A stretch of DNA of 64,000 bases from JANQGG01 sp964642175. Lineage in GTDB: Bacteria; Bacteroidota; Chlorobiia; Chlorobiales; Chloroherpetonaceae. The stretch is from contig CAZXOK010000005.1 in NCBI GenBank assembly GCA_964642175.1, positions 124,001-188,000 on the forward strand. Direction: 5' to 3'. Both the position numbers and the translations under genes were made by a program. This document shows, in pieces, positions 36,631 to 45,768 of this stretch; within the stretch, counting starts at the first letter, position 1; the number at the start of each line of letters is the position of its first letter. Under the pieces are notes generated by a model, which had not been told where the DNA came from, searched no databases, and saw nothing but the letters and a program-made list of their open reading frames with translations.

Positions 36631-37881
36631 ATGCGACAGTGGATATACGAAATCCAGGAAAGCCTAAGAATTGCCTTTGCCGAAATCCTGACGCACAAAC
36701 TCCGTTCCATACTCACAGCCCTTGGCGTAATTATTGGTATTCTGGCCGTAACATTGATGGGTACAGCCATCAACGGCATTGATAAGGGTTTTGATCGAAG
36801 TTTATCCATCATCGGCTACGATGTGCTTTATATCCAGAAATGGCCCTGGAGACAGGTAGAAGACCGCTGGGTCTACAGAAATCGCCCAAATCTTAAAACC
36901 GAGTATGCTGATCAGATAAACCGTAAGATCCGTCAAAATGAAAAGTCTGAGCTTGTAACCGCTGTTCCGCAAATGTCTAAAACCCGTCAGGTGAACTACG
37001 AAGGCCAGGTGGTTGAAAATGTCTTTGTTATCGGTACAACCGATCAATACCCGCTTACATCATCGGCAGATCTGGCTTTAGGACGCTTTTTTACAACCCT
37101 GGAGTCGCGTTCCGGCGCCAGAACCTGCATCCTGGGTGCCGACCTGGTTGATGCCCTCTTTCCAAATATCAATCCTCTGAACCAAACGATCAAGATTGGC
37201 AAATATTCCTATAAAGTAATTGGGGTGTATGAGAAGCAAGGAAAGTTTCTGGGTTTGTTCAGCCTGGATACCCAGGTAGTCATCCCGTTGCAAGCTTTTA
37301 AAAAGGCTTTTGGTGAAAGCCGCAATGTTACTATCCGGATTAAAGTCAAGGATGAAAACAGGCTGGAGCAGGCTAAGGATGATGTTAATGGCCTGATGCG
37401 TCAGGTGCGTGGTCTGGACTATGCCGAAGAGAATAATTTCACCATTAATGAACAAAGAGCTTTTAAAAGCACCCTCGATCCTATTAAAGCCGGCATATCG
37501 ATTGCGGGTTTATTTATAACCGGTCTTTCGCTTTTTGTTGGAGCTATTGGCATCATGAACATCACGTTTGTAAGCGTTAAAGAACGCACCAAAGAAATTG
37601 GTACCCGAAAAGCGCTTGGCGCCAAAAAGCGTACCATTTTAATGCAGTTCTTAATTGAATCAACCTCGATTTGCCTGATTGGAGGTATTGTGGGCTTGTT
37701 TGTCTCTTTTGGCATAACATTCCTGATCAATGTGTTTTTCACGTCCTTCCCGGCAACATTTTCCATTGAATTGGTGCTGGTTGGTATGGTTGTTTCAACT
37801 GTTACAGGTATCCTCTCGGGCTTTGCTCCGGCTTACAGCGCTGCAAAACTTGATCCTTCAACCGCATTGCGATACGAATAA
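36631..37881 (+). CDS. MacB-type ABC permease (first of two)
   Basis: A 416-residue permease with one N-terminal transmembrane helix (LTALGVIIGILAVTLMG), a large periplasmic MacB_PCD domain and three C-terminal helices with the FtsX-like motif VSVKERTKEIGTRKALGAKKRTIL just after the second helix. Unlike classical MacB it lacks a fused ATPase, which is encoded separately upstream. It ends 2 nt before a paralogous permease, so the pump is probably a heterodimer of the two. Substrate unknown. Confidence 0.9.
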   Translation: MRQWIYEIQESLRIAFAEILTHKLRSILTALGVIIGILAVTLMGTAINGIDKGFDRSLSIIGYDVLYIQKWPWRQVEDRWVYRNRPNLKTEYADQINRKIRQNEKSELVTAVPQMSKTRQVNYEGQVVENVFVIGTTDQYPLTSSADLALGRFFTTLESRSGARTCILGADLVDALFPNINPLNQTIKIGKYSYKVIGVYEKQGKFLGLFSLDTQVVIPLQAFKKAFGESRNVTIRIKVKDENRLEQAKDDVNGLMRQVRGLDYAEENNFTINEQRAFKSTLDPIKAGISIAGLFITGLSLFVGAIGIMNITFVSVKERTKEIGTRKALGAKKRTILMQFLIESTSICLIGGIVGLFVSFGITFLINVFFTSFPATFSIELVLVGMVVSTVTGILSGFAPAYSAAKLDPSTALRYE

Positions 37882-37883
37882 AG

Positions 37884-39107
37884 ATGTTACTGAAAGATTT
37901 AATTCTCATGGCCCTGTCGTCTTTAAAGGCCAACAAACTTCGCTCCTTGCTTACCATGTTTGGTATAACCATTGGGGTATTCTCGGTGCTTGGGGTCATG
38001 ACTGCCTTACAAGCCGTGGAGTCTTCCATTGAAGAAGGCCTTGCCGAACTGGGTGCCAACACGTTTGAGATCACAAAAAATCCTGCCTTGCTTTTCAGGG
38101 GCCCCAGAACAAAATCAACCCGTCCCGATTTTACTTACCAGGAAGCTACAGAGTTTAAAAGGCTCATGAAAAACGCACCGGCTAAGATCGGCCTGGAAAC
38201 CCGGGATCGTGCCGAAAAAGTCTCTTTTGGCAGCATTGAAACCAACCCGGTTATAGATATTATCGGTGGTGATCAAAACTACATTACTGCAAACAGTTAC
38301 CAGATCAATTACGGCAGAAACTTTAGAAACGAAGACCTGATCTACGCCCGAAATCTGGCCATTATCGGGCCGGGTGTGCAGGAAAAACTCTTCCCGGCAA
38401 TCGATCCTCTGAACCGGATGATCACCATTAATGGCAATAAGTATCGCATTATTGGTGTCTTAAAAGAAAAAGGCTCGGTTTTCGGGCAAAGCCAGGATGA
38501 TATTGTTTTGATTCCAATTACGCGGTTCCTGTATTATTACGGCAACCTGAGGCAAATGAGCTTTACCGTTCAAGCGTCCAGTAAAGCCGTCTACCAGGAT
38601 GTGATGGATCAATCCATAGGTTCCATGCGCATCGTACGCGGGCTGGAACCCGGTGAAGAAAACAATTTCTCCTTACGAACAAACGAAGCTTTGATCGAAT
38701 CATTCAATGAAGTTTCCAATACCGTACAAATCGGTGCGTTTATCATCAGTGTAATAGCTCTTCTGACGGCTGGTATCGGGATCATGAACATCATGCTGGT
38801 TAGTGTTACTGAGCGAACCAAGGAAATTGGGGTGCGCAAATCGCTGGGAGCCAAAAACTCCAGCGTTTTATCCCAGTTTTTAATCGAGGCCGTTATTTTG
38901 TCTGAACTTGGCGGATTGATCGGTATTGTTCTTGGTGTGATAGGTGGAAACCTGTTTGCCGCCCAACTCAACTCATCGCTGATCTTTCCGTGGGATTGGG
39001 CCATTACCGGTTTAGTGGTCTGCTCAGCTATTGGTATCGGTTTTGGGTTATACCCGGCTTATAAAGCATCCAGGCTGAACCCGGTTGAAGCCCTGAGATT
39101 TGAGTAA
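37884..39107 (+). CDS. MacB-type ABC permease (second of two)
   Basis: A 407-residue paralogue of the preceding permease with the same layout: N-terminal helix (LTMFGITIGVFSVLGVMTAL), MacB_PCD periplasmic domain, and three C-terminal helices with VSVTERTKEIGVRKSLGAKNSSVL, ending NPVEALRFE. This conserved RxNPxEALRxE tail is typical of MacB permeases. Last gene of the TolC-MacA-ABC operon. The short gap to the convergent DUF2721 gene (31 nt) has no clear terminator. Confidence 0.9.
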   Translation: MLLKDLILMALSSLKANKLRSLLTMFGITIGVFSVLGVMTALQAVESSIEEGLAELGANTFEITKNPALLFRGPRTKSTRPDFTYQEATEFKRLMKNAPAKIGLETRDRAEKVSFGSIETNPVIDIIGGDQNYITANSYQINYGRNFRNEDLIYARNLAIIGPGVQEKLFPAIDPLNRMITINGNKYRIIGVLKEKGSVFGQSQDDIVLIPITRFLYYYGNLRQMSFTVQASSKAVYQDVMDQSIGSMRIVRGLEPGEENNFSLRTNEALIESFNEVSNTVQIGAFIISVIALLTAGIGIMNIMLVSVTERTKEIGVRKSLGAKNSSVLSQFLIEAVILSELGGLIGIVLGVIGGNLFAAQLNSSLIFPWDWAITGLVVCSAIGIGFGLYPAYKASRLNPVEALRFE

Positions 39108-39138
39108 TCTTATCCCCACTCACACATGCATGTTTGGT

Positions 39139-39558
39139 TCAACTTTGTGTTGAATCTGAGGAGTCTTTAAGACTTTCCATGTCTGAAAGCCTCATTCGCA
39201 AGGCATCAGAGGATTTTTGCACTTCCATGGCCGATAAAACCAGCGAGGCCATTAACATGATCAATGCTACCCCAAAAGTTATTTGCCCGATCAGCATTTC
39301 ATTCATAAAAATTAAAAACATGCACAGTGTGCAAAGAAAAAAGCTGATAACTCCGAGCAGTTGCATGTTTTTAATAAGCTCAATGCGCTTGCGAAGACTT
39401 ACTATTTGATTGGCAATAATGGGATCCTGCTCTGCTTTATATTGCCGATGAAGGTTTCTGACCAGTGCAGCCAGTGCAAGGTATCGGTTTGTATAAGCAA
39501 GCAATAAGAGGGAGATGGCGGAAAAAAGAATCGCAGGGGTGGTAAGGGTGAATTCCAT
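39139..39558 (-). CDS. DUF2721 membrane protein
   Basis: A 139-residue membrane protein with about three hydrophobic segments. The features ISLLLLAYTNRYLALAALVR, LRKRIELIKNMQLLGVISFF and C-terminal LSAMEVQKSSDALRMRLSDM match the DUF2721 family, which is widespread and uncharacterised. It stands alone on the minus strand, convergent to the efflux operon and about 100 nt downstream of the flippase gene's 3' end. Confidence 0.85.
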   Translation of the reverse strand: MEFTLTTPAILFSAISLLLLAYTNRYLALAALVRNLHRQYKAEQDPIIANQIVSLRKRIELIKNMQLLGVISFFLCTLCMFLIFMNEMLIGQITFGVALIMLMASLVLSAMEVQKSSDALRMRLSDMESLKDSSDSTQS

Positions 39559-39662
39559 TATGGTTTATTATTTACAGTTTCGGACATCACAAAAACTTTA
39601 CTAAGTAAGGATACTCCCATTCCAAATTATGGATGGTTGCTTTTTTTAGAGTCTTAAATCCA

Positions 39663-41150
39663 TTATTTAGTGCCAGGTTTCACCTGTTTCAAGACCGATC
39701 TCAGATCCGATTTAAAAAACAGCATACACAGCAACGCATATCCCAGAATGATAAAGATATCTGAGCCAATCGGACTTTGTATTTCTTCAGCAAATAATAA
39801 AATCCCGATTCCAATACCGACCAGGCTCAGGATCTTACCCCAATCATATGAATTAGGGTAATATTTTTGGGAGAAATAGGCCATAGCCAGGGCCATGATC
39901 ATTAATCCACTGGTTGCGGCCAATGCTGCCCCGATCATCCCATAGGCATTAGAGAGCCAGATACAAAGCACAATGGTTGTTAAAGCACCAAACAAAGAGA
40001 CAATGGGTAACACCTGGGTGCGTTTTTCTATTAACAGACCGGCCGATAAATTCACCGACATCATTTCAAATAAAGATCCGAAAAACACAATCGGTAAAAC
40101 CGACAATCCGATCCAGTAAGCCGGCGGCAAAAGGTAAAGCCTGTTAAAATAATGGATTTGGATCAGATCGGGGATAATCAGACTAGCTGCTACAATCAAA
40201 ACCAGCATACCCACGCTGGTTATGCTGAAAACCTGACTAAAGAGCTTTTTGGCATCTTTGTCGGAAGCATGTTGAAGAAAAAATGGCTGCCAGGCATACC
40301 TGAATATCTGTACCAGCAACTGGACCAAAATGCCAAATGCCACCACACGTCCGTAAATACCCACTACTTCTGTATTACTTAGCGTTTTGCCATATAAACG
40401 CTCAAAGTTGGAATCGGGTACATGCATCAATACATTGCGGTCGACCAACCTGACAAACAGCCCCATCAAGCCACTGGGCACATAAGGTAAGCCTAACCAC
40501 AACATGTCCTTAAAGTTAGTCCAGGAGCCTTTTTTCAAATGCCTCACGATTTCTGGTACTAATAAAACCAGAACCAGTGCCGAGCCCAATATATTACCCC
40601 AGAATGCCCCATGCAGGCCATAATCATAAACCGTGATCAACACAATGGTAGAAATCACAGTAATACCCACTCCGGTAAGTTTTACCACCGCAAATTTGGT
40701 GGCCTTTCGCTGCAGGCGCAGCTTGGCCAAAGGGATTACAATCAGGGTATCGAGTAATAAAATCAGGGCCGCATACTGCACATAAATCCCGGCATCCATG
40801 CTTAACCCTAACAACATGGCCAGCTGCCGGGCATAGAGGGCAATCAGGCCGGAAAAAACAATTGAGGTAAGAGTTAATGACCGAAACGCCGTACCAAAAT
40901 ACCGGTTCTCTGCTGATTTTTGATTACCGGCATCTGAGGCAAATTTCATGTAAGCTGTTTCCTGCCCGTATGTAAATAGGATATTCAGGAAAGCCAGGTT
41001 GGCGTAAATCAGTGCATGAATACCATTTTCAGCTGTCAGTAAAAGATTAGCATACAGGGGTACCAGGATATAGTTCAGTGCCCGTGCCAAAATTGAACTT
41101 ACACCATAAATAACGGTATCTTTAAAGAGAAGCTTTAACTTTTCGATCAT
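39663..41150 (-). CDS. polysaccharide/lipid-linked oligosaccharide flippase (MATE/MOP superfamily)
   Basis: A 495-residue protein with about 14 hydrophobic segments. It begins KLKLLFKDTVIYGVSSILARALNYILVPLYANLL, the typical N-terminus of Wzx-like oligosaccharide flippases, and keeps the family's even spacing of helices to the end. It would move lipid-linked glycans across the inner membrane. No glycosyltransferase cluster surrounds it: neighbours are DUF2721 and tRNAs, so the cognate glycan is unknown. Confidence 0.85.
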   Translation of the reverse strand: MIEKLKLLFKDTVIYGVSSILARALNYILVPLYANLLLTAENGIHALIYANLAFLNILFTYGQETAYMKFASDAGNQKSAENRYFGTAFRSLTLTSIVFSGLIALYARQLAMLLGLSMDAGIYVQYAALILLLDTLIVIPLAKLRLQRKATKFAVVKLTGVGITVISTIVLITVYDYGLHGAFWGNILGSALVLVLLVPEIVRHLKKGSWTNFKDMLWLGLPYVPSGLMGLFVRLVDRNVLMHVPDSNFERLYGKTLSNTEVVGIYGRVVAFGILVQLLVQIFRYAWQPFFLQHASDKDAKKLFSQVFSITSVGMLVLIVAASLIIPDLIQIHYFNRLYLLPPAYWIGLSVLPIVFFGSLFEMMSVNLSAGLLIEKRTQVLPIVSLFGALTTIVLCIWLSNAYGMIGAALAATSGLMIMALAMAYFSQKYYPNSYDWGKILSLVGIGIGILLFAEEIQSPIGSDIFIILGYALLCMLFFKSDLRSVLKQVKPGTK

Positions 41151-41285
41151 TGGTTTTTGCTCATGATAGCTGTTTTAAGACAGCAGGAAAACATACGCTA
41201 ACTTACTAATTTAAATTAATTAATGATCATCAGGATGAAGTTGTTCGATTATGTGAATTTGTTTTATTCTTGAATAAATTTTTTC

Positions 41286-41314
41286 TTGGAAATTTCACTT
41301 CATGGTTGTATAAT
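41286..41314 (+). promoter_or_regulatory. sigma-70-type promoter of the tRNA genes
   Basis: A -35 box TTGGAA (41286-41291) and a perfect -10 TATAAT (41309-41314) with a 17-bp spacer. The predicted start falls near 41321, about six bases before the mature tRNA-Gly, which is a normal arrangement for a tRNA leader. Confidence 0.7.
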
Positions 41315-41326
41315 ATCAGTCCTTTT

Positions 41327-41399
41327 GCGGGAATAGCTCAGTTGGTAGAGCGACACCTTGCCAAGGTGTAGGTCGCGAGTTCGAACCTCGTTTCCCGCT
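41327..41399 (+). tRNA. tRNA-Gly (anticodon GCC)
   Basis: A 73-nt cloverleaf: acceptor GCGGGAA / TTCCCGC with discriminator T, D arm with AGCTC...GAGC, anticodon stem ACACC / GGTGT with loop TTGCCAA (anticodon GCC), and T arm GCGAG-TTCGAAC-CTCG(T). The CCA end is not encoded. It is preceded by a good promoter and followed by a terminator hairpin at 41423. Confidence 0.95.
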
Positions 41400-41422
41400 C
41401 TCAGAATTTCAAGTTGAAACAT

Positions 41423-41456
41423 AAAAGCCTCTTAACCGGAGGCTTTTTTTGTTTTT
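41423..41456 (+). terminator. rho-independent terminator between the two tRNAs
   Basis: Stem AAAAGCCTC / GAGGCTTTT (41423-41431 and 41439-41447), nine base pairs with loop TTAACCG, followed by TTT-G-TTTTTT. It lies 24 nt after tRNA-Gly and only about 6 nt before tRNA-Ser, an unusually tight arrangement. Confidence 0.85.
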
Positions 41457-41462
41457 TCTCAC

Positions 41463-41554
<92 letters not shown>

Positions 41555-41691
41555 TTTCGTTTAGATCTGATTAAGCTGTTACACATTACCCTGTTTCACA
41601 TTTATCCCATATTTTATTGCTAACTTGCAACGCCATGCAACATGTTCGTGTTGTTTGAAAAAACAATAAATGCCACTCAACACACTCTGAT

Positions 41692-42390
41692 ATGAAAAAC
41701 ATTCTAATTGTAGGCGCCTCCTCAGGTATTGGCTTAGCTCTTTCCAAACAGCTTGCACAAGAAGGACAACAGGTTTACGCTACTTATAACACTCATCCTA
41801 TTGAAACACCACCTCCCAATACATCGGTACATCAACTGGATGTTTTACAGGAGACATTAACCTTAGACTTTCTACCCCCGGAGTTGCATGGGATGGTATA
41901 TTGTCCGGGCAGTATTAACCTCTTGCCATTTCACAGACTAAAACCTGAAACATTTACCAAAGATTACCAGCTTCAGGTGGTTGGGGCTATCAAGGTGCTC
42001 CAATCGGTGCTTAACAATTTAAAAGCCTCCGGCTCTGCTTCGGTAGTCTTGTTTTCAACTGTAGCCGTTCAGATGGGATTTAATTTTCATACGCAGGTTT
42101 CTGCTTCTAAAGGTGCCCTGGAAGGTCTGACAAGGGCCCTTGCAGCAGAATTGGCGCCCACAGTGCGCATTAATTCCATTGCGCCATCACTTACCCAAAC
42201 ACCGCTTGCCGGAAAGCTATTGAGCACCCCCGAAAAGGTTGAATCCAATGTCACCCGCCACCCCATGAAACGCATAGGCCGGCCTGAAGATATTGCAGCT
42301 ATGGCTGCTTTCCTTCTGTCTGAAAAAAGCAGTTGGATAACCGGGCAAATTATGCATGTTGATGGAGGCATCTCAGCCGTAAAAGGCTAA
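41692..42390 (+). CDS. SDR-fold oxidoreductase lacking the catalytic Tyr position
   Basis: A 232-residue short-chain dehydrogenase/reductase fold: N-terminal VGASSGIGLAL cofactor loop, a central YCPGSINLLPF in place of the usual NNAG, and SASKGALEGLTRALAAELA with Lys140. At the position of the catalytic Tyr (Y-x-x-x-K) there is Val136 (VSASK). I recall similar Bacteroidota SDRs that share this substitution, so it may be a subfamily trait. The C-terminus (SSWITGQIMHVDGG) is standard. Cofactor binding looks intact, but classical SDR catalysis is doubtful. Confidence 0.85.
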   Translation: MKNILIVGASSGIGLALSKQLAQEGQQVYATYNTHPIETPPPNTSVHQLDVLQETLTLDFLPPELHGMVYCPGSINLLPFHRLKPETFTKDYQLQVVGAIKVLQSVLNNLKASGSASVVLFSTVAVQMGFNFHTQVSASKGALEGLTRALAAELAPTVRINSIAPSLTQTPLAGKLLSTPEKVESNVTRHPMKRIGRPEDIAAMAAFLLSEKSSWITGQIMHVDGGISAVKG

Positions 42391-42493
42391 CTGGATGCTT
42401 TAGTGAAGAAATATTTGACAATCCTAAAATCTCTCTGTAATTTCAAGTTCGTTTAAAATGGATTGATCTTTCTTATTGCTTTACCAGATACAA

Positions 42494-43132
42494 ATGTTAC
42501 CAGAGATTTTTTTTCAGATCACTAAGTCTTCGACCTTAATCTTCATTTTACTAAACCCTTTTTTAATGGCCATTTATCTTCTTGGCCTGATCAAAACACT
42601 TCCCCTGAAACATTTTTCTTTCGTTATCCTACGTGCCAGCCTTATAAGCTTTGTTGTATTCTCATTTTTTGCCGTGTTCGGGGATTACGTTTTTACTCAT
42701 ATTTTTCAAATCCGGTTTGCATCATTTTTAATTTTTGGCGGTGTCATTTTTTTGATCATCGGACTGCGCTTCATATTCCAGGGACCTGATGCTGTTGAGA
42801 TTCTCAGAGGGAAACCTGAACACCTTACCGGCGCCGTTGCCATGCCGTTTATGATTGGGCCCGGAACAATCAATGCCTCCGTCCTTATTGGCAACCAGAT
42901 TAACTATGGCTTAGCAATTTTAGCTATTGTCTTAGCACTATTCCTGGTGTGTCTGAGCATTATAGCAATAAAAGCATTGCATGACTTCATCAGTATCCGA
43001 AATGAAAAACTGATTGAGCGCTACATTGATTTAGTTGGCCGGGTTTCATCGTTATTGATCGGTTCTTTAGCGATTGATATGATACTGAATGGGATTCAAA
43101 AATGGATTGTAATCCTATCAAAATCAGGTTAG
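42494..43132 (+). CDS. MarC family (UPF0056) membrane protein
   Basis: About 212 residues with six hydrophobic segments. The motifs LLNPFLMAIYLLGL, FLIIGLRFIF and GAVAMPFMIGPGTINASVLI are those of the MarC family, inner-membrane proteins of unknown transport function despite the name. The ATG at 42494 gives the family N-terminus; an upstream TTG at 42476 is less likely. It is convergent with the cold-shock gene, with a shared terminator between. Confidence 0.85.
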   Translation: MLPEIFFQITKSSTLIFILLNPFLMAIYLLGLIKTLPLKHFSFVILRASLISFVVFSFFAVFGDYVFTHIFQIRFASFLIFGGVIFLIIGLRFIFQGPDAVEILRGKPEHLTGAVAMPFMIGPGTINASVLIGNQINYGLAILAIVLALFLVCLSIIAIKALHDFISIRNEKLIERYIDLVGRVSSLLIGSLAIDMILNGIQKWIVILSKSG

Positions 43133-43238
43133 CAACTTTTCCAGGGGCATAAGCCACCCCGGGACTCTGCTTACAGGGCAGATCCAAATATTACCGCTGA
43201 GTAAGGTTGGAGTAGGAAGATATAAATCAACGATTGGC

Positions 43239-43273
43239 TTAAACCTGAAAAAACACAATTTTTTCAGGTTTAA
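43239..43273. terminator. bidirectional terminator between marC-like gene and csp
   Basis: A 15-bp perfect stem, TTAAACCTGAAAAAA paired with TTTTTTCAGGTTTAA (43239-43253 and 43259-43273), loop CACAA. The stem contains runs of A and T on both arms, so it gives a T-run in either direction. It lies between two convergent genes (ends at 43132 and 43322). Confidence 0.85.
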
Positions 43274-43321
43274 AATAACGTTCTAGCATATCCTGAACTC
43301 AGATAAAAAAGTATTCTATAT

Positions 43322-43549
43322 TCAGACTTCGTAGCCGATGTTTACTTCTTTTACATTCTGGGCTTGCAGACCTTTACCGGTATTGACCATTTCAAACTCA
43401 ACTTCAACACCCTGATCCAGCATTTTGTATTTCTTTTCAGACTGAATGGCTGAGTAATGCACAAAAATGTCCTCACCACCCTCGGGATTCACAATAAAAC
43501 CGTAACCTTTTTTTCCATCAAACCATTTTACGTTGCTTCTGTTTGCCAT
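43322..43549 (-). CDS. cold-shock-domain protein
   Basis: A 75-residue single-domain OB-fold protein: VKWFDGKKGYGFI (RNP1) and DIFVHYSAI (RNP2) are canonical nucleic-acid-binding motifs, with the loop G-E-D-I-F. It binds single-stranded RNA/DNA as an RNA chaperone. A strong ribosome-binding site AAAGGAG sits nine bases before the ATG. It is followed by the bidirectional terminator. The long 5' region could provide the temperature-responsive leader known for csp genes, but that is not shown here. Confidence 0.95.
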   Translation of the reverse strand: MANRSNVKWFDGKKGYGFIVNPEGGEDIFVHYSAIQSEKKYKMLDQGVEVEFEMVNTGKGLQAQNVKEVNIGYEV

Positions 43550-43875
43550 AAGTATAAACTCCTTTACTGATTTAAAAATATAATTACCACAGATCTGCAG
43601 TAATTATTTAACTTGTCACAAAAGCCTGTTGTGCTTTTGCGGAAACATAGAACGCAGAGAATACAACTCGATGTAAAACTCCTTAGCAATAATATAGATG
43701 TCCATTGCAGGGAACGCAACTAAAAAGGGCAAAACTCATGGTCGATGTAGTCGTTTTCTAACGCCATAAAAGATGTTTAAACCACTCAGAAACCTGGTAA
43801 TGTGATAGGGTTTTTTTTTCGTTTTTATTGCTTTTTTCAGGTTATCGCATCTAAATCAAAGTTTTCACAAATCAT
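43550..43875. other. divergent intergenic region: csp leader and SDR promoter region
   Basis: About 325 nt between csp (minus) and an SDR gene (plus). It holds the csp ribosome-binding site (AAAGGAG at about 43559-43565), a 7-bp hairpin CAAAAGC / GCTTTTG at 43619-43625 and 43633-43639 inside the presumed csp leader, and AT-rich sequence near the SDR start. I cannot fix promoters by eye. No small gene is convincing. Confidence 0.5.
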
Positions 43876-44601
43876 ATGCAAAATGTCATCATTATAACCG
43901 GAGCAGGTAAAGGGATTGGTCGCAGCATTGCCATTGAATTTTCTAAACGGGCTAACACCATTGAGGCATTTAATCCTCATCTGGTTTTATGTTCCCGAAC
44001 CCTTCAAGACCTGGAGAGTTTAGCAGACACCTGCAATCAGCTTGGCACCTCCACCACCTTGCATTGCCTCGATATTTCCAATATTGAGGATATGCACCGC
44101 ATGGTTCAGGAGACCCTTACAAACCATGGACAGATCAATGGACTGATCAATAATGCAGGTGTGGGGCAATTTAAGCCGTTGAACGAGATGAGTGAAAAAG
44201 ATTTTGATACCACTATCTCTATAAATTTAAAGGGAACATTCTTCCTGACTCAACGCGTGTTTGATCATATGAAAGACCAGGGCTCCGGGCATGTTTTCTT
44301 TATTACCTCAGTTGCTGCCGAAAAACCTTTTGAGCAAAGTGCCATTTATTGTATGTCTAAATATGGTCAGAAAGGTCTGGTTGAAGTTATGCGGTTATAT
44401 GGACGAAAACACAATGTCAGGATCACCAATGTATTGCCGGGGGCTGTCTATACACCCATGTGGGGAGAGGTTGAGCCTGAGATGCAGAATAAAATGATGT
44501 TGCCCGAAGATATTTCAGTGCCAGTTGTTGATGCATATTTAATGCCGTGGCGAACTTGTATGGAAGAACTGGTTTTAAGACCCAGTGTGGGCGACCTGTA
44601 A
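43876..44601 (+). CDS. SDR family oxidoreductase (3-ketoacyl/sepiapterin reductase-like)
   Basis: A 241-residue classical SDR: cofactor loop TGAGKGIGRSIAI, NNAGVGQFKPLNEM, catalytic Ser in FFITSVAAEKPF, and the Y-x-x-x-K pair in IYCMSKYGQKGLVEVMRLYG. VLPGAVYTPMW follows, as in related 3-oxoacyl-ACP reductase-like and sepiapterin reductase-like enzymes. Substrate unknown. It is probably monocistronic, with about 155 nt before galE. Confidence 0.88.
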   Translation: MQNVIIITGAGKGIGRSIAIEFSKRANTIEAFNPHLVLCSRTLQDLESLADTCNQLGTSTTLHCLDISNIEDMHRMVQETLTNHGQINGLINNAGVGQFKPLNEMSEKDFDTTISINLKGTFFLTQRVFDHMKDQGSGHVFFITSVAAEKPFEQSAIYCMSKYGQKGLVEVMRLYGRKHNVRITNVLPGAVYTPMWGEVEPEMQNKMMLPEDISVPVVDAYLMPWRTCMEELVLRPSVGDL

Positions 44602-44758
44602 CCACCTTAAATACCGTATTTTCGGCTTTGTCGATTCAGATTTTCCTGTGTATATTCCTGCATCAACAGCCTCGCGTAATCTTGGTATGTCAGGTTCAAA
44701 TCACCATTTTGCCTTACATGAAGATCAAAAAATCAAATTGTAAACTCAACATTTTTTC

Positions 44759-45757
44759 ATGACCGTTTTAGTTACCGGAGGTGCCGGATATATAGGGTCA
44801 CATGCCGTTCGTGCTTTAAAAAAATCGGGATATAAAACCCTCGTTTTGGATAACCTGATCTACGGACATGCAGAATTTGTAGAACCTGATGAATTGTTCA
44901 AGGGTGATCTGGCTGATGTTGAGTTGCTGGATCGGTTGTTTCAATCCAACAAGATAGAAGCCGTTGTGCATTTTGCTGCTTATGCTTATGTAGGAGAAAG
45001 TGTCAGCAATCCTTCAAAGTACTATCATAACAATGTTGGCTGTACATTGAACCTGCTGGATGCCATGGTTAAATACCATGTCAATCACATTATTTTTTCT
45101 TCTACCTGTGCCAGCTATGGCGAGCCGATTCACATCCCGATAGATGAGCGCCACCCGCAAGAGCCAATAAATCCCTACGGTCGTTCAAAATTGATGGTTG
45201 AGCAGATTCTGGAAGATTACGACCGGGCATATATGATAAAATCGGTACGTTTAAGATATTTTAATGCAGCCGGGGCCGATACCGAGGGTGGTATTGGTGA
45301 AGATCATAATCCCGAAACCCATTTAATTCCATTAATTCTCGATGTAGCCATTAATAACCGACCACATATTTCTATCTTTGGCATCGATTACGACACACCG
45401 GATGGCACTTGCATTCGCGACTATATTCATGTTTCAGACCTGGCCGATGCTCATGTTCTGGCGCTCAAATACCTGCAAAACGGTGGCGAGACCGATTATT
45501 TTAACCTGGGCAATGGCAATGGATTTTCCGTGAAAGAAGTCATAGATGTTGCCCGTAAGGTAACCGGTAAAGAAATCCCGGCCGTATATGCCGATCGCCG
45601 ACCCGGTGATCCGGGAGAGTTGGTTGGGAGTTCAAAGAAAATCAAAGAGGTGCTTGGCTGGAGCCCGAAATTTGCCGACCTGGAAACCATCATACAAACG
45701 GCATGGCAGTGGCATAAGACGCGTTTTACACATGATACATGTAATCAAAAGTATTAA
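44759..45757 (+). CDS. galE: UDP-glucose 4-epimerase GalE
   Basis: A 332-residue extended SDR: NAD loop VTGGAGYIGSHAV, HFAAYAYVGESVSNPSKYYHNNV, catalytic SSTCASYG and YGRSK, then LRYFNAAGAD, GEDHNPETHLIP and GTCIRDYIHVSDLADAH. These match bacterial GalE along the whole length, which interconverts UDP-Glc and UDP-Gal for surface polysaccharide. It ends 11 nt before the first JAMM protease gene, so it may be co-transcribed with the sulfur-carrier cluster by position only. Confidence 0.94.
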   Translation: MTVLVTGGAGYIGSHAVRALKKSGYKTLVLDNLIYGHAEFVEPDELFKGDLADVELLDRLFQSNKIEAVVHFAAYAYVGESVSNPSKYYHNNVGCTLNLLDAMVKYHVNHIIFSSTCASYGEPIHIPIDERHPQEPINPYGRSKLMVEQILEDYDRAYMIKSVRLRYFNAAGADTEGGIGEDHNPETHLIPLILDVAINNRPHISIFGIDYDTPDGTCIRDYIHVSDLADAHVLALKYLQNGGETDYFNLGNGNGFSVKEVIDVARKVTGKEIPAVYADRRPGDPGELVGSSKKIKEVLGWSPKFADLETIIQTAWQWHKTRFTHDTCNQKY

Positions 45758-45768
45758 AGAACTTTTAA

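Noticed and set aside
39108..39138. ACATGCATGT palindrome between the efflux operon and DUF2721
   Set aside because: Ten bases with no loop or T-run; too short to call as a terminator or operator.
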